Assembly (NCBI GenBank): GCA_947629245.1
Contig: CANRDC010000008.1
Location: forward strand, 1 to 59,925
Direction of reading: 5' to 3'
DNA length: 59,925 bases
From: an uncultured Oscillospiraceae bacterium
GTDB taxonomy: Bacteria > Bacillota > Clostridia > Oscillospirales > Oscillospiraceae
Numbering within the stretch: position 1 is the stretch's first letter; the number at the start of each line of letters is the position of its first letter. This document shows, piece by piece, positions 51,664 through 59,925 of this stretch. The position numbers were made by a program, and so were the translations under genes. A model generated the notes under the pieces. The model worked only from the letters and a program-made list of their open reading frames with translations. It was not told where the DNA came from and made no database searches.

Positions 51664-51912
51664 TTATGCCCCGGCAGCCTTGCGCCCCCTCCGCTCAAAG
51701 GCCTGCTGGACCCTGAGCTGGGCCAGGTCAGCATCATAGCGCAGGCGCTTATTGGGGAGCCTGGTGCCGTCCCGTCCTCTTTTGAGCTCCGTGTATAGGC
51801 TTGAAAGCGGCCAGGCCACCGTGTTTGCAATGTCCTTGACGGCGGTGCCAGCCTCCCACAGCCCTTGGATTTTCAGCCGGTCCGCATGGGAGCGGATGGT
51901 GTAGTCTGCCAT
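51664..51912 (-). CDS. Small helix-turn-helix protein
   Basis: 82 residues from ATG 51912 after AAGGAGGTGAAACCA. HADRLKIQGLWEAGTAVKDI followed by ANTVAWPLSSLYTELKRG is an HTH resembling the N-terminal domain of IS30 transposases, including the family-like xxLYxELKRG end. A small DNA-binding regulator or excision-directing partner of the IS30-like transposase is a possible reading (inference). Confidence 0.7.
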   Translation of the reverse strand: MADYTIRSHADRLKIQGLWEAGTAVKDIANTVAWPLSSLYTELKRGRDGTRLPNKRLRYDADLAQLRVQQAFERRGRKAAGA

Positions 51913-51976
51913 TGGTTTCACCTCCTTGTAGCAGGCATAGGTGGTATATGCACAAGCGGCAGGGCCGCATTGTGAC

Positions 51977-52522
51977 CTAATTGGTGGGCGGTCCGGGCTT
52001 GTAGCGCTTGAACTCCTCATAGAGCTCTTGCCGCCGGGCCTCCGTGATAAAGTCAAGCTGCCGGGCCAGGTCCAGGGCTCCGATGTGGGACCAGTACCAG
52101 GCCAGCTTGGCCTCCGGGCTCTTGGCCCGTCCGATCTCCCGCACGGCCTCCTCTTTCATGGAGGCAAGGCGCTTTTCCACGTCCAGGTCCATGTCTTTCC
52201 AGGAGGCCCCGCAGGTGGGGCAGTAGGTAAAGGGCGGGGTGAAAGTCCCGCAGACGGGGCACAGCTCCCCGTCCTCAATGGGGTAGAGGTCCACGGTGTC
52301 ACCCGCCGGGGGCTCATCCAGGTCATAGAGCCCATTGCCGCCCACCGTGCTCTCAGAGCAGTTGAGCAGGATGGCGTAGTGATTGCACCAGCGCTGGCCG
52401 TCCGCATAGCGGAGGGCCTCCTCAACCTCTCCCAGGGTGAGCTGGCCACGGGCCTTGGACACACGGACCATAATGGTGTCATGCCGGTCATAGGCGTGCT
52501 CAATCTTAATGCCACGTTTCAT
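51977..52522 (-). CDS. Zinc-ribbon phage protein, unknown
   Basis: 181 residues with CPVCGTFTPPFTYCPTCGAS, a double CxxC zinc ribbon, in the middle. The N-terminal part has QRWCNHYAILLNCSES and the C-terminal part is helical. It belongs to the early operon with GAGGACGCC before the ATG. Function unknown. Confidence 0.7.
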   Translation of the reverse strand: MKRGIKIEHAYDRHDTIMVRVSKARGQLTLGEVEEALRYADGQRWCNHYAILLNCSESTVGGNGLYDLDEPPAGDTVDLYPIEDGELCPVCGTFTPPFTYCPTCGASWKDMDLDVEKRLASMKEEAVREIGRAKSPEAKLAWYWSHIGALDLARQLDFITEARRQELYEEFKRYKPGPPTN

Positions 52523-52567
52523 GGCGTCCTCCTTGGTGCCCTCGTTACCTCCGGGGCGGGCCGGTTA

Positions 52568-53194
52568 TTATCTGTACTGGGCACACAAGAGGCCGCAGAT
52601 GGAGGTGGGCAGGTCAAAGGGGATGCCCCGGAGCTCATTCACCTTGTCAATCATGGCGGTGATGCCCGCCAGCATCCAGACATCCACGTCCTGGGCCGCA
52701 TCGGTGAGGATTTCCACAGCACGGATGGTGTCTTTCATGCAGTCCATCATCACCTTGGCGTTGTTCTCAGCGGTGCACACCATCATCTTGAGCTCCCCGG
52801 AGGGGTTGGCCTGCATGGCCTTGACGGCGGCATCCTCCTTGGCCTTGTTCTCCAGCTCCTTGACATACTCCACGGTGTAGTAGTAGGTCAGGCGCTGGAG
52901 CCGCTTGGCCACGTCCTGGCGCTGCTCCATGGTGGCCTCACTCTCCTGCTCCTTGGGCTCCTCAGTGGCCTCCGCAGCGGGCTCCTCAATCCACACGTTG
53001 ATGGTCTTGCCGTTGCTCAGGTTGACCTCCAGGCGGTTGCCCAGGTCACAGATGTAGTCATAGTAGTGGCCGTCTGCCGTGCTCCGGTAGATGGGGTAGC
53101 CCGCCCGGCTGGTGCTGCTGAGGTCCTGCTCATAGTCAGTGGGGAAAATCTTGTTGACCTCATTCCAGGCCTGCTCTTTACTGGTGACTGTCAT
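52568..53194 (-). CDS. First gene of the leftward early operon, unknown
   Basis: 208 residues; N-terminal TVTSKEQAWNEVNKIFPTDY and SNGKTINVWIEE, a Glu-rich linker (EEPAAEATEEPKEQESEAT), then a helical C-terminus with KLMQANPSG-type and VMMDCMKDTIRAVEILTDAA sequence. CAAGGAGGGCTCCAAA precedes the ATG. It is the gene nearest attR, so it is likely expressed first after induction. Family not recognised. Confidence 0.72.
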   Translation of the reverse strand: MTVTSKEQAWNEVNKIFPTDYEQDLSSTSRAGYPIYRSTADGHYYDYICDLGNRLEVNLSNGKTINVWIEEPAAEATEEPKEQESEATMEQRQDVAKRLQRLTYYYTVEYVKELENKAKEDAAVKAMQANPSGELKMMVCTAENNAKVMMDCMKDTIRAVEILTDAAQDVDVWMLAGITAMIDKVNELRGIPFDLPTSICGLLCAQYR

Positions 53195-53217
53195 TTTGGA
53201 GCCCTCCTTGGTGGTAT

Positions 53218-53269
53218 AAAAAAATTGAGTTGAACGGTGGAAAGCTGTCGCTTTCCGTGTTCAACTCAA
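53218..53269 (-). terminator. Terminator at the prophage right end
   Basis: On the minus strand TTGAGTTGAACACGGAAAGC folds on its complement across a GACA loop and is followed by seven T. It stands between the attachment site and the first early gene, blocking minus-strand transcription entering from the host side. In the excised circle it blocks read-through from the lysogeny module. Confidence 0.8.
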
Positions 53270-53282
53270 TTATAGTGGGCAG

Positions 53283-53298
53283 GTACCGGCAGCGTGTC
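53283..53298. repeat. attR core direct repeat
   Basis: GTACCGGCAGCGTGTC, identical to 7720-7735, and in the same reading phase of the split host gene. An in-frame TAG at 53273-53275 lies just upstream within prophage DNA. Confidence 0.85.
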
Positions 53299-56200
53299 TA
53301 ATAATACTACCACCTATACCCCCGGCACCTCCGGCGACAGCGAGGTCAAGGTTGACGAAAACGGCACCATCACCGGCACACTTGGCACTGGTGGCAATAT
53401 TACCACTGAAGCTGGCGAATACACCACCGACGACAGCGCCAAATTTACCGCTGACAATAAGGGCAACGTGACCCTCAACGAGGGCTCCATCAAGACCCCC
53501 GCCGAGGGCGGCAGCGTGACAGTGTCCTCCGGCGAGGCCGACGGTGCGAAGGATTACACCGTTGAGGGCAACGACGTCACCGTAACCAAGGGCAGCCCCA
53601 GCTCCGCCAAGGTCGGCGAGGGCGGCACCCTGAAGGTCACTGAGGGCGAAAATACCACTGAGTATACCGCCCCCACAGGAAAAACCGCTGAAGTACAGCT
53701 CACCAAGGACGGCCCCGTGCTCAAAGATGGCGCGGTTGAGCTGGATAATGGAGAGGCTATCGGCGTAAATGGCGCCACCGTTGAGACCACAGGTGACAAG
53801 GTCACCGTGACCAAGGATAGCGATGACGACGGCAAGGCCACCGTGGACATCCCCGAGGGCGCCAAGGCCAAGATCAACGGCGTCGAGGTAGAGGGCCCCG
53901 CGAAAGTGGAGATTGACAGCTCCGGCCAAGCCACTGTGACGCCTAACCCGGCGGGAAAGAGCGCCTCCGTTGTGGTTGACGGAGTGAAATATGTCGATTC
54001 CAACGAGAGCGGTGGAGAGGGTAAGGTCACTATTGACGAGGCTGGTAGGGTAACCGCTGAGAATATGAACCCCACTGTCGAGCTCCCCACTGGCCGCATC
54101 CATGTGCCTGCGGGCCAGAGTGTGTCTTTTGACGATAGCACTGGTGGCAATACCACCGTGACAGGCGGTGACTCCGACGGTTGCTGGATCGAAGTTGCCG
54201 AGGACGGCACCGTCACGGTATATGAGGATAATAACAGCGATAATGTGGTTGGAACCTATAAGAACGAGGGCAAGAGCGACGAAGGTGACAATCTCCAGCT
54301 CACCGTATCTTCCGAGTCCGGTACCGCCGAGCTCAAGGGCGGCACCGTCCACGCCGAAAAGGGCAGCCCCGTCAAGGTGGGCGATAATACCTACACCCCC
54401 GGCGACGACGGCATGACCCTGAAATACCCCGGCGAAGAGGATGACAACACCCCCACCCTCACCGAGGGCAGCGTGGTTCCCGCTGAGAACGCCCCCGTCA
54501 AGGTCGGCGAGAACACCTACACCCCCCAGAACGATAATGTGGAGATTACATCAGAAGGTGTGGTGGGTAGCAAAGAGGAGGACGCCAAGATCAAGTTTAA
54601 GGGTAAGGACGAAGAGACAGAAAAGGAGTACCTGATCCCCGCGGGCAAGACCAGTAGCCCCGATAGTGAAAATAAGACTCTTACGTCCCCCGCCCAGCAG
54701 AAGCTGACAACAGCAGAGTCTGGGTTCGGCAGTGCCGGTACCAGCGTTAAGCAGGGCGAAAATGGCGACGCCTACTTTGAGAGCACGGGCGACGGCGGCG
54801 AGTTGACCCTGACGCCCAACGCCTCCGCGGTCGTGAAGGACAGCGCCGAAAACGAGACTACCTTTAAGAACACTGACCCTGATAACGACGCCAAGCTTAC
54901 CCTTGACTCCAACGGCAACGCCACCCTCACCGACGGCACAGTCAAGATGACCGGCGAGGGCGCTGAGGGCAAGGGCACCTCCGTCACGGTCAACGGCAAT
55001 ACCATCACCAGCAAGGACGCCACCGTCACCGCCCCCGGCAAGGGCGCGGGCGACACGGAAGAGCCGGGCAGCGCGGACGTGACAATTACCGGCCCCGACG
55101 GCAAGGTCACAATCGGTGAGAAAGAGTACAGCGCGTCTGACGGCGACCTCACCCTCCACGTAGCCCCCAACGGCGACGTGAGCCTCAAGGAGGGCAAGGT
55201 CGGCCTCGCGGATGACAGCTCCATCAAGTTCGGAGATACTGAAATCACCAACCCGGCGAGTAGCGGCAGTGGCAACGTCACCGTCGAGGCCACCGAAGAC
55301 AAGGCTACAGTGACGGTCCCGACCGGTGAAGGCAACTCCGTCGAAATCGGCGGCAAGGAGTACAAAAACGCCGGTGATGGCGATCTTAAACTTGAGGTCG
55401 CTCCCGATGGCGAAGTATATCTGAACAGTGGCAAGGTGCAGGTGCAGGATGGCGCCAGGGTGACGTTCCCGGTCGGTGATGAAGGGCACCAGCATTTTGT
55501 GGCCGGCGACGACGTGACCGTTGAGAAGACTGCTGAATCCAAATACAAAGTTACAGTTCCCGCAAACGGCAGTGCCGTGTTTAACAGCTTCGAGATAAAA
55601 GACCATTCCGGTAGCGGTATTGAGCTTGAAATCACCGCAAACGGCGCGGCACTTACAAACGGCTCTGCCGACATCGGCACGAATATGGAGCTCACCGTCA
55701 GCAACGCCAAGGTCAAGAACGCCGGCCCCGGCGACGTGACCGTTGAGAAGACCGCTGACGGCGGAGAGATTACCATCCCCGCTGGCACCACCGCCACAGT
55801 CAACGGCGTGGAGGTCAAGGGCCCCGCGAAGGTCACTGTTGACGGCGACGGCAAAGCCACCGTCAAGCCTGAACCCGCCGGAGCGGGCAAGTCAGTCACC
55901 GTCGGCGGCGTGACCTACACCGACACCAGCGAGGACGGAAGCGGAAAAGTTGAAATCAGCAAGGACGGAACGGTCAAAGCCGAAAACATGTCCGCGGCCA
56001 TTGAGAAGCTCCCCGTCGAGGGACTTGTAGTCCCCGCGGGCCAGACCCTCACCTACAAGGCCGGCGGCAAAGATGTCACCCTCAAGGGCGGCGCCAGCGA
56101 CTCCAAGATTGACATCGCCGCCAACGGCGACATCACCATGGAATCCGGCAATCTGACCATCAAGGGCGACGTGACGACCAAAAAGGCCGCCGACGAAAGC

Positions 56201-57931
56201 GAAGCCACTTGGCAGTACGTCGGCGACGTGACCCTGAAGCTGACCGACGAGGATGGCAAGGCCGTCGAGGGCGTTGATGAAAGCAAGGTGAAAGTAACCG
56301 GCAAGGATGCGAAAGGCGTAGAAATAATTGTCGATCCAAGCCAGATCGAAGTCAATCCCGACGGCACCGTCACCCTGAAAGACGTCCCCTACGGTTCTTA
56401 CACTGTTGAGGTCGAAGGCGCTACTGGTAAAAAGACCACTACCACCGTCACCGTCAACGGCGCCAGCACCACCTCTTCCATGACCGTAGATACTAACTTG
56501 ACGGTTGAGACAGAAGTGACTGGAAGCGCAGCCGTAAAGCCCTCCGCCGCGGAGAACCTGGAGAGCCTTGTGGACTCCAGCGACCGTCAGGAGGCGGCTG
56601 AGGCTACAAGCTCCGCTGAGGTCAAAATCGAGCTTAAGGTTGATACAGCAGATGGCGCAGGTGGCGAAAAAACTGCGATAGATACGATTAAAGGTGACGT
56701 CAATATCGAAGCAAACGCCTACGTTGACGTAACCGTTGAAAAGACGGTTACAATTGACGGTGATTCCGAGGGCCCTGAGGAAATTCACAACACCCCCAGC
56801 CTCATCACCATGCGCTTCCCGGTTGATAGTAAAATCCTTGGTTCCAAGACCATTAACAGCGATAATGCTGATTGCATCCAGGTATTCCGCTATCACGACG
56901 GCAGCGCGGCCAAGATGCGCAAGGTCAGCCCCAGCGCCGGTAAGACCGCTAACTTCGAGTGCTACTACATCGAGGTCAGCCCCGACAGCGACAGCTCGAT
57001 CACCGTCGTTGTCAAGGCCAACAAGTTCTCCGTCTACGCCTTCGGCGTGGCGGATAGCGCGATACTGCCTCAGGATCCAAGCACCGGCGGTGGCGGCGGC
57101 GTGGTCGCCTACCCCGTGACGCTCCCCGAGAGCGTTGACAACGGCACCGTCAGCGCCAACTACTCCAGCGCCGCCCCCGGCGTCACCGTCACCCTCACCG
57201 TGACTCCCGACGACGGCTACACCATGGGTAGCATCACCATCACCGACAGGAACGGCAACATCATCCATGTTATCGACAATGGCGACGGGACATACAGCTT
57301 CACAATGCCGAGCAGCGGAGTGGTCGTAAGTGCCGAATTTAAGCTCACCGTCTGCGACGGCGGCGACAACTGCCCCAGCAGAGCGTTCCCGGATCTTGAC
57401 GTGAAGGCCTGGTATCACGAGTACACAGACTACGTCATCGAAACAAAGCTGATGCAGGGCAGCGGCGGGCTCTTCAAGCCCAACGGCACGCTGACCCGCG
57501 CCGAGATGGTCACCGTCCTGTGGAACATGAACGGCAGGGGCGTTGTGAACTATCTTATGACCTACGGTGACGTCAGCGAGGAGGACTGGTACGCTGAGGC
57601 CATCCGCTGGGCCACCAGCGAGGGCGTGGTTGACGGCTATGACAACGGCAACTTCGGCCCCAACGACAAGATAACCCGCGAGCAGATGGCGAAGATGCTG
57701 TACAATTACGAGAAGAAGTACGGCGACGGCGGCTTCACGGGCGAGTGGATGTTCCCGCTTCCCTTTGCCGACACCGCCAAGATAAACGACTGGGCCTACG
57801 AGGCGGTAGCGTGGTGCTACATGAACGGCGTAATAAACGGCAAGGACGGCAACGTCTTTGACCCCGCCGGAAACGCCCTCCGTTGCGAGCTGGCGAAGGT
57901 CCTGACCGTGTACAACCAGATCGACGACTAA
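53294..57931 (+). CDS. C-terminal half of giant surface protein, with SLH anchor
   Basis: 1544 residues beyond the shared Val codon (GTG 53294); no ribosome site or signal peptide precedes it, so as it stands it is probably silent or not exported. Beta-type repeats like those of 4599-7763 run to about residue 960. A Cna-B-like module (about 975-1055; GKAVEGVDESKVKV) and a globular segment follow, then a repeat with GYTMGSITITDRNGN, and three SLH domains over the last 180 residues (RAFPDLDVKAWYHEYTDYVI; TYGDVSEEDWYAEAIRWATS; FADTAKINDWAYEAVAWCYM). Joined to the left half, the frame gives 2589 residues with signal peptide and wall anchor. Confidence 0.9.
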   Translation: MSNNTTTYTPGTSGDSEVKVDENGTITGTLGTGGNITTEAGEYTTDDSAKFTADNKGNVTLNEGSIKTPAEGGSVTVSSGEADGAKDYTVEGNDVTVTKGSPSSAKVGEGGTLKVTEGENTTEYTAPTGKTAEVQLTKDGPVLKDGAVELDNGEAIGVNGATVETTGDKVTVTKDSDDDGKATVDIPEGAKAKINGVEVEGPAKVEIDSSGQATVTPNPAGKSASVVVDGVKYVDSNESGGEGKVTIDEAGRVTAENMNPTVELPTGRIHVPAGQSVSFDDSTGGNTTVTGGDSDGCWIEVAEDGTVTVYEDNNSDNVVGTYKNEGKSDEGDNLQLTVSSESGTAELKGGTVHAEKGSPVKVGDNTYTPGDDGMTLKYPGEEDDNTPTLTEGSVVPAENAPVKVGENTYTPQNDNVEITSEGVVGSKEEDAKIKFKGKDEETEKEYLIPAGKTSSPDSENKTLTSPAQQKLTTAESGFGSAGTSVKQGENGDAYFESTGDGGELTLTPNASAVVKDSAENETTFKNTDPDNDAKLTLDSNGNATLTDGTVKMTGEGAEGKGTSVTVNGNTITSKDATVTAPGKGAGDTEEPGSADVTITGPDGKVTIGEKEYSASDGDLTLHVAPNGDVSLKEGKVGLADDSSIKFGDTEITNPASSGSGNVTVEATEDKATVTVPTGEGNSVEIGGKEYKNAGDGDLKLEVAPDGEVYLNSGKVQVQDGARVTFPVGDEGHQHFVAGDDVTVEKTAESKYKVTVPANGSAVFNSFEIKDHSGSGIELEITANGAALTNGSADIGTNMELTVSNAKVKNAGPGDVTVEKTADGGEITIPAGTTATVNGVEVKGPAKVTVDGDGKATVKPEPAGAGKSVTVGGVTYTDTSEDGSGKVEISKDGTVKAENMSAAIEKLPVEGLVVPAGQTLTYKAGGKDVTLKGGASDSKIDIAANGDITMESGNLTIKGDVTTKKAADESEATWQYVGDVTLKLTDEDGKAVEGVDESKVKVTGKDAKGVEIIVDPSQIEVNPDGTVTLKDVPYGSYTVEVEGATGKKTTTTVTVNGASTTSSMTVDTNLTVETEVTGSAAVKPSAAENLESLVDSSDRQEAAEATSSAEVKIELKVDTADGAGGEKTAIDTIKGDVNIEANAYVDVTVEKTVTIDGDSEGPEEIHNTPSLITMRFPVDSKILGSKTINSDNADCIQVFRYHDGSAAKMRKVSPSAGKTANFECYYIEVSPDSDSSITVVVKANKFSVYAFGVADSAILPQDPSTGGGGGVVAYPVTLPESVDNGTVSANYSSAAPGVTVTLTVTPDDGYTMGSITITDRNGNIIHVIDNGDGTYSFTMPSSGVVVSAEFKLTVCDGGDNCPSRAFPDLDVKAWYHEYTDYVIETKLMQGSGGLFKPNGTLTRAEMVTVLWNMNGRGVVNYLMTYGDVSEEDWYAEAIRWATSEGVVDGYDNGNFGPNDKITREQMAKMLYNYEKKYGDGGFTGEWMFPLPFADTAKINDWAYEAVAWCYMNGVINGKDGNVFDPAGNALRCELAKVLTVYNQIDD

Positions 57932-57942
57932 CTCCCCACACC

Positions 57943-57971
57943 AAAACCCGCCCCCCTGGGGGGCGGGTTTT
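57943..57971 (+). terminator. Terminator of the surface protein gene
   Basis: AAAACCCGCCCCC and GGGGGCGGGTTTT pair around a 3-base loop, 12 bases after the stop codon, with the T run in the 3' arm. Confidence 0.85.
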
Positions 57972-58015
57972 GACGTTAAAAAACACTTTGACAGATACGA
58001 GGTGGAAAATGTATT

Positions 58016-58729
58016 ATGGGGAGGAAGCTCTATTATAAAACTCGGAGCGCAAAAAGGGGAGGCTGGCGAGCGTCGGCCCGAAGGACGCCACGGTATTTGA
58101 CTGCGCACGTGGCGAACAGAGTGGCGTTTCCGCTAATGACGGGATCAAATTATGCCAACGCGGAATTGTACAGCTGGCCGACCGGGACTGATGATCAGAG
58201 CGGGTGGCAAGACCGTTCAACCGGCCAAATGCCCCGGATGCTTACGAGTGACGAGGGGGAGATGCTTAGTTATATTGGCATGTCTGATGCAAATATCACA
58301 AAGTGCGCGGCCATTGGCAACAATGTTTTCTATCTGGCCTGCCAGAACAGCCGCCTGGCGGGATGGCGCCACCCAAAAACAAACGTGCCCTTCATGTGGG
58401 ATCGAATCAACATTGGCGACGTGGAAATCAGGGGCGTATTTCCTGTGTTTGATAGTCTCCTGGAAGTACAACTACCGGAAGAATACCTACGTGAATCGGA
58501 GATCAACCAGTTCAATTACCTCAATGAGTTGTTGAGGGAGCGAATAGATGACCCTTATATCAGCCAATTGTTCGATGATGAACAAAAAGAAATGATCAGA
58601 CGAGGCAAAAAGCCTCGCGGATACACATGGCACCATAATCAGCAACCAGGCTTGATGCAGCTTGTTAGAACTGATATACACGCAAGGACAGCGCACACCG
58701 GCGGGGACTCCATCTGGTGCGGCCGCTAA
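58016..58729 (+). CDS. Polymorphic-toxin C-terminal domain, WHH/HNH nuclease
   Basis: 237 residues. The last 35 residues carry GYTWHHNQQPGLMQLVRTDI then HARTAHTGG, the WHH/GHH version of the HNH-endonuclease toxin fold. The middle (NVPFMWDRINIGDVEIRGVF, PVFDSLLEVQLPEEYL) resembles the pre-nuclease part of such toxins. The first 60 residues are low-quality sequence with no delivery domain or signal peptide, so this may be an orphan toxin module cut from a larger carrier. The SUKH immunity gene follows 17 bases later. It has no strong ribosome site. Confidence 0.78.
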   Translation: MGRKLYYKTRSAKRGGWRASARRTPRYLTAHVANRVAFPLMTGSNYANAELYSWPTGTDDQSGWQDRSTGQMPRMLTSDEGEMLSYIGMSDANITKCAAIGNNVFYLACQNSRLAGWRHPKTNVPFMWDRINIGDVEIRGVFPVFDSLLEVQLPEEYLRESEINQFNYLNELLRERIDDPYISQLFDDEQKEMIRRGKKPRGYTWHHNQQPGLMQLVRTDIHARTAHTGGDSIWCGR

Positions 58730-58746
58730 AGAAAAGGAGGAAGATA

Positions 58747-59148
58747 ATGAATAATATCACATGGGACTTCGCGGAGCCCCTGAGCTCATCAGACGCGCTC
58801 GAGACATTTGAGCGCCAATATTCCCATGAGATCCCGGGCACACTTAAAGCTCTTATTCTGGAGCATAACGGCGGGTATCCTGACAAGGACGTTTTCGACA
58901 GGCCCCGGGAGGGGATGGTCTTTTCAAACCTCCTGTCCTTCAATGAGGACAGCGAGGAGAGCGTATACCTGTACCTGCCCACATTTGAGTACGCGGGCGG
59001 GATCACCGCCCTTCCTTTCGCCACAGACGGGTTTGGGAACCTGCTCTGCGAGTTGGACGGCAAGATCTACTTCTGGTGGCATGAGACCGAGGAGTTTGAC
59101 CCGGTGGCGGGATCAATAGACGAGCTTCTAAACATGCTCCACCCCTGA
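58747..59148 (+). CDS. SMI1/KNR4 (SUKH) family immunity protein
   Basis: 133 residues from ATG 58747 after AAAGGAGGAAGATA. LETFERQYSHEIPGTLKALI then LEHNGGYPDKDVF and ITALPFATDGFGNLLCELDG is the SUKH-1 pattern, ending IDELLNMLHP. These cytoplasmic proteins bind and block nuclease toxins encoded next to them. It directly follows the WHH toxin. Confidence 0.9.
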   Translation: MNNITWDFAEPLSSSDALETFERQYSHEIPGTLKALILEHNGGYPDKDVFDRPREGMVFSNLLSFNEDSEESVYLYLPTFEYAGGITALPFATDGFGNLLCELDGKIYFWWHETEEFDPVAGSIDELLNMLHP

Positions 59149-59180
59149 TCCCCCAATTTCGCCCCTCCCGCACGTTTCCT

Positions 59181-59213
59181 TGTCGGAAAAGCCCGTCAGG
59201 GCTTTTTCCGACA
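59181..59213. terminator. Terminator after the immunity gene
   Basis: TGTCGGAAAAGCCC and GGGCTTTTTCCGACA pair around a short loop 32 bases past the immunity stop, in both directions rich in T after the stem. Confidence 0.75.
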
Positions 59214-59305
59214 GTCTTCCGCGGCCCATCCGGGCCGCGTCAGTCTGTCAAAAAACTTCCCATTTTCCCCTCAAATATGGTACAATAGTCCGTGAGGTGA
59301 CAGAC

Positions 59306-59925
59306 ATGGACGAATGGAGCAAAGACGCGCGGCGGGATGTAGTGATTACGGACATAGACGCATTGGTGCCGGAGGACCATCTACTGCGAAAAATAGAGAA
59401 GGTCATGGACTACGGCTGGATATACGAGCGGCTGGACCCGTATTACAAGCACGAGGGGCGGCCGCCGGTGGACCCGGTGGTGATCATCAAGATGGTGTTG
59501 CTGCAGCATCTGTATGGCCTTCCCTCCATGCGCCGTACAAACGCCGAGATCGACGTCAATGTGGCGTACCGCTGGTTTTTGGGATATAACCTGCTTGACC
59601 GGATCCCCCACTTTGCCACGGTGAGCTATGCTTTCTGCAACAGATTTCCACCGTCGCTGACGGAGGAGATCTTCGAGCATATCCTGAACAAAGCCATCAA
59701 CAACAGGATGGTGGAACCAAGCGCGGTATTCATAGACGGGACACACATAAAAGCGTCAGCCAATAAGAAGAAATTCCAGAAGGAACAGGTAAAGAGAGTA
59801 GCGAAGGTCTATGACGAACAGCTCCGGCGGGAAGTGAATGAGGAACGTGAGAAGCTGGGGAAGAAGCCTATCAATGATGACGATGACGACAGCGACGACA
59901 GCAATAGCGGAGGGACAGTAGAGAA
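59306..59925 (+). CDS. IS1182-type transposase, 3' end outside window
   Basis: 206 residues visible, frame open to the window end. ATG 59306 follows GTGAGGTGACAGAC. DVVITDIDALVPEDHLLRKI and AEIDVNVAYRWFLGYNLLD are typical of IS1182/DUF772 N-termini; FIDGTHIKASANKKK carries the first catalytic Asp. A flexible Asp-rich segment follows at the end. The IS end is not located; the terminator at 59181-59213 lies just upstream. Confidence 0.88.
   Translation, partial: MDEWSKDARRDVVITDIDALVPEDHLLRKIEKVMDYGWIYERLDPYYKHEGRPPVDPVVIIKMVLLQHLYGLPSMRRTNAEIDVNVAYRWFLGYNLLDRIPHFATVSYAFCNRFPPSLTEEIFEHILNKAINNRMVEPSAVFIDGTHIKASANKKKFQKEQVKRVAKVYDEQLRREVNEEREKLGKKPINDDDDDSDDSNSGGTVE

Larger units (their letters stand above)
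7720..53298. mobile_element. Prophage, contractile-tailed (PBSX/Xkd type) with DGR, 45.6 kb
   Basis: Bounded by the 16-bp direct repeat GTACCGGCAGCGTGTC at 7720-7735 and 53283-53298. One repeat copy plus interior is 45,563 bp. Contents: lysogeny module at the left end, early and replication genes at the right end, then packaging, head, tail, DGR and lysis genes, nearly all on the minus strand. Sheath, tube, tape measure and baseplate J proteins indicate a myovirus-like particle. All expected structural modules appear intact and no capsid or tail gene is visibly broken, so it may be inducible. The host reading frame is continuous when the element is removed. Confidence 0.92.

Noticed and set aside
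7740-53280. IS30-type terminal inverted repeats at the prophage ends
   Set aside because: A shared AATTGA and scattered matches occur at the two ends but at different distances from the repeat, so the similarity is too weak to call.
7720-53298. Mu-like transposable phage
   Set aside because: No MuA/MuB-type genes are seen. Mu makes a 5-bp target duplication, while the flanking repeat is 16 bp and fits an att core.
53294-53330. GTG 53294 as a genuine start of a separate SLH protein
   Set aside because: There is no Shine-Dalgarno sequence or signal peptide, and the codon lies inside the att core. It is the continuation of the split gene.

Overview
The window looks like a chromosome segment of a GC-rich gut Clostridia, most likely Oscillospirales. 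Support comes from the SLH-anchored surface protein, strong AGGAGG ribosome sites, heavy GTG/TTG start use, a PBSX/Xkd-type phage and an AbrB-type regulator. This placement is inferred from gene content; no 16S or marker gene is present. A 45.6-kb prophage (about 7720-53298) sits inside one large host gene.

Left host flank (1-7735): a two-protein ABC exporter (first subunit partial), a trigger-factor-like chaperone, a thioredoxin and a tiny seven-cysteine ferredoxin-thioredoxin-reductase-like protein form one tightly packed operon ending at a long inverted repeat. A 58-residue AbrB-type regulator follows on the other strand. Then comes the N-terminal half of a giant repeat-rich secreted protein with its promoter, structured leader, signal peptide and repeats. 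Its C-terminal half, with more repeats and three SLH domains, resumes at 53294. The junctions share a 16-bp direct repeat. Joining across it restores one uninterrupted 2589-residue reading frame, so the prophage separates secretion signal from wall anchor.

Prophage: nearly all genes run right to left (minus strand). The left-end lysogeny module holds two XRE regulators, an IS30-family DDE transposase in the place an integrase would occupy, and one plus-strand membrane protein behind a consensus promoter. The right end holds the early/replication genes: lytic transglycosylase, Cas4-like DUF2800 nuclease, DUF2815, family-A DNA polymerase, C5 methyltransferase, ThyX, a VapE primase-helicase, an array of TGTTACA iterons, VRR-NUC nuclease and SNF2 helicase. 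A late control region (36277-36475) precedes terS, terL, portal, head genes, a contractile-tail set (sheath, tube, chaperone with a -1 frameshift site, tape measure, LysM, baseplate) and lysis genes (NlpC/P60 endolysin, holin).

Diversity-generating retroelement (DGR): reverse transcriptase 14909-15934, template repeat 16180-16279, candidate Avd-like accessory gene 16335-16895. There are two targets. The proximal one is a 604-residue FnIII-repeat protein directly downstream of the RT (VR1, 11 substitutions from TR). The remote one, 35 kb away near the right end, is a 204-residue protein (VR2, 10 substitutions). All 21 substitutions fall at TR adenines on the coding strand.

Right host flank (53294-59925): the SLH half of the split gene, a WHH/HNH-type toxin domain with a SUKH/SMI1 immunity protein, and an IS1182-type transposase running off the window. 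The most notable features are the prophage-split anchor protein, the two-target DGR, and a prophage with no recognisable tyrosine or serine integrase.
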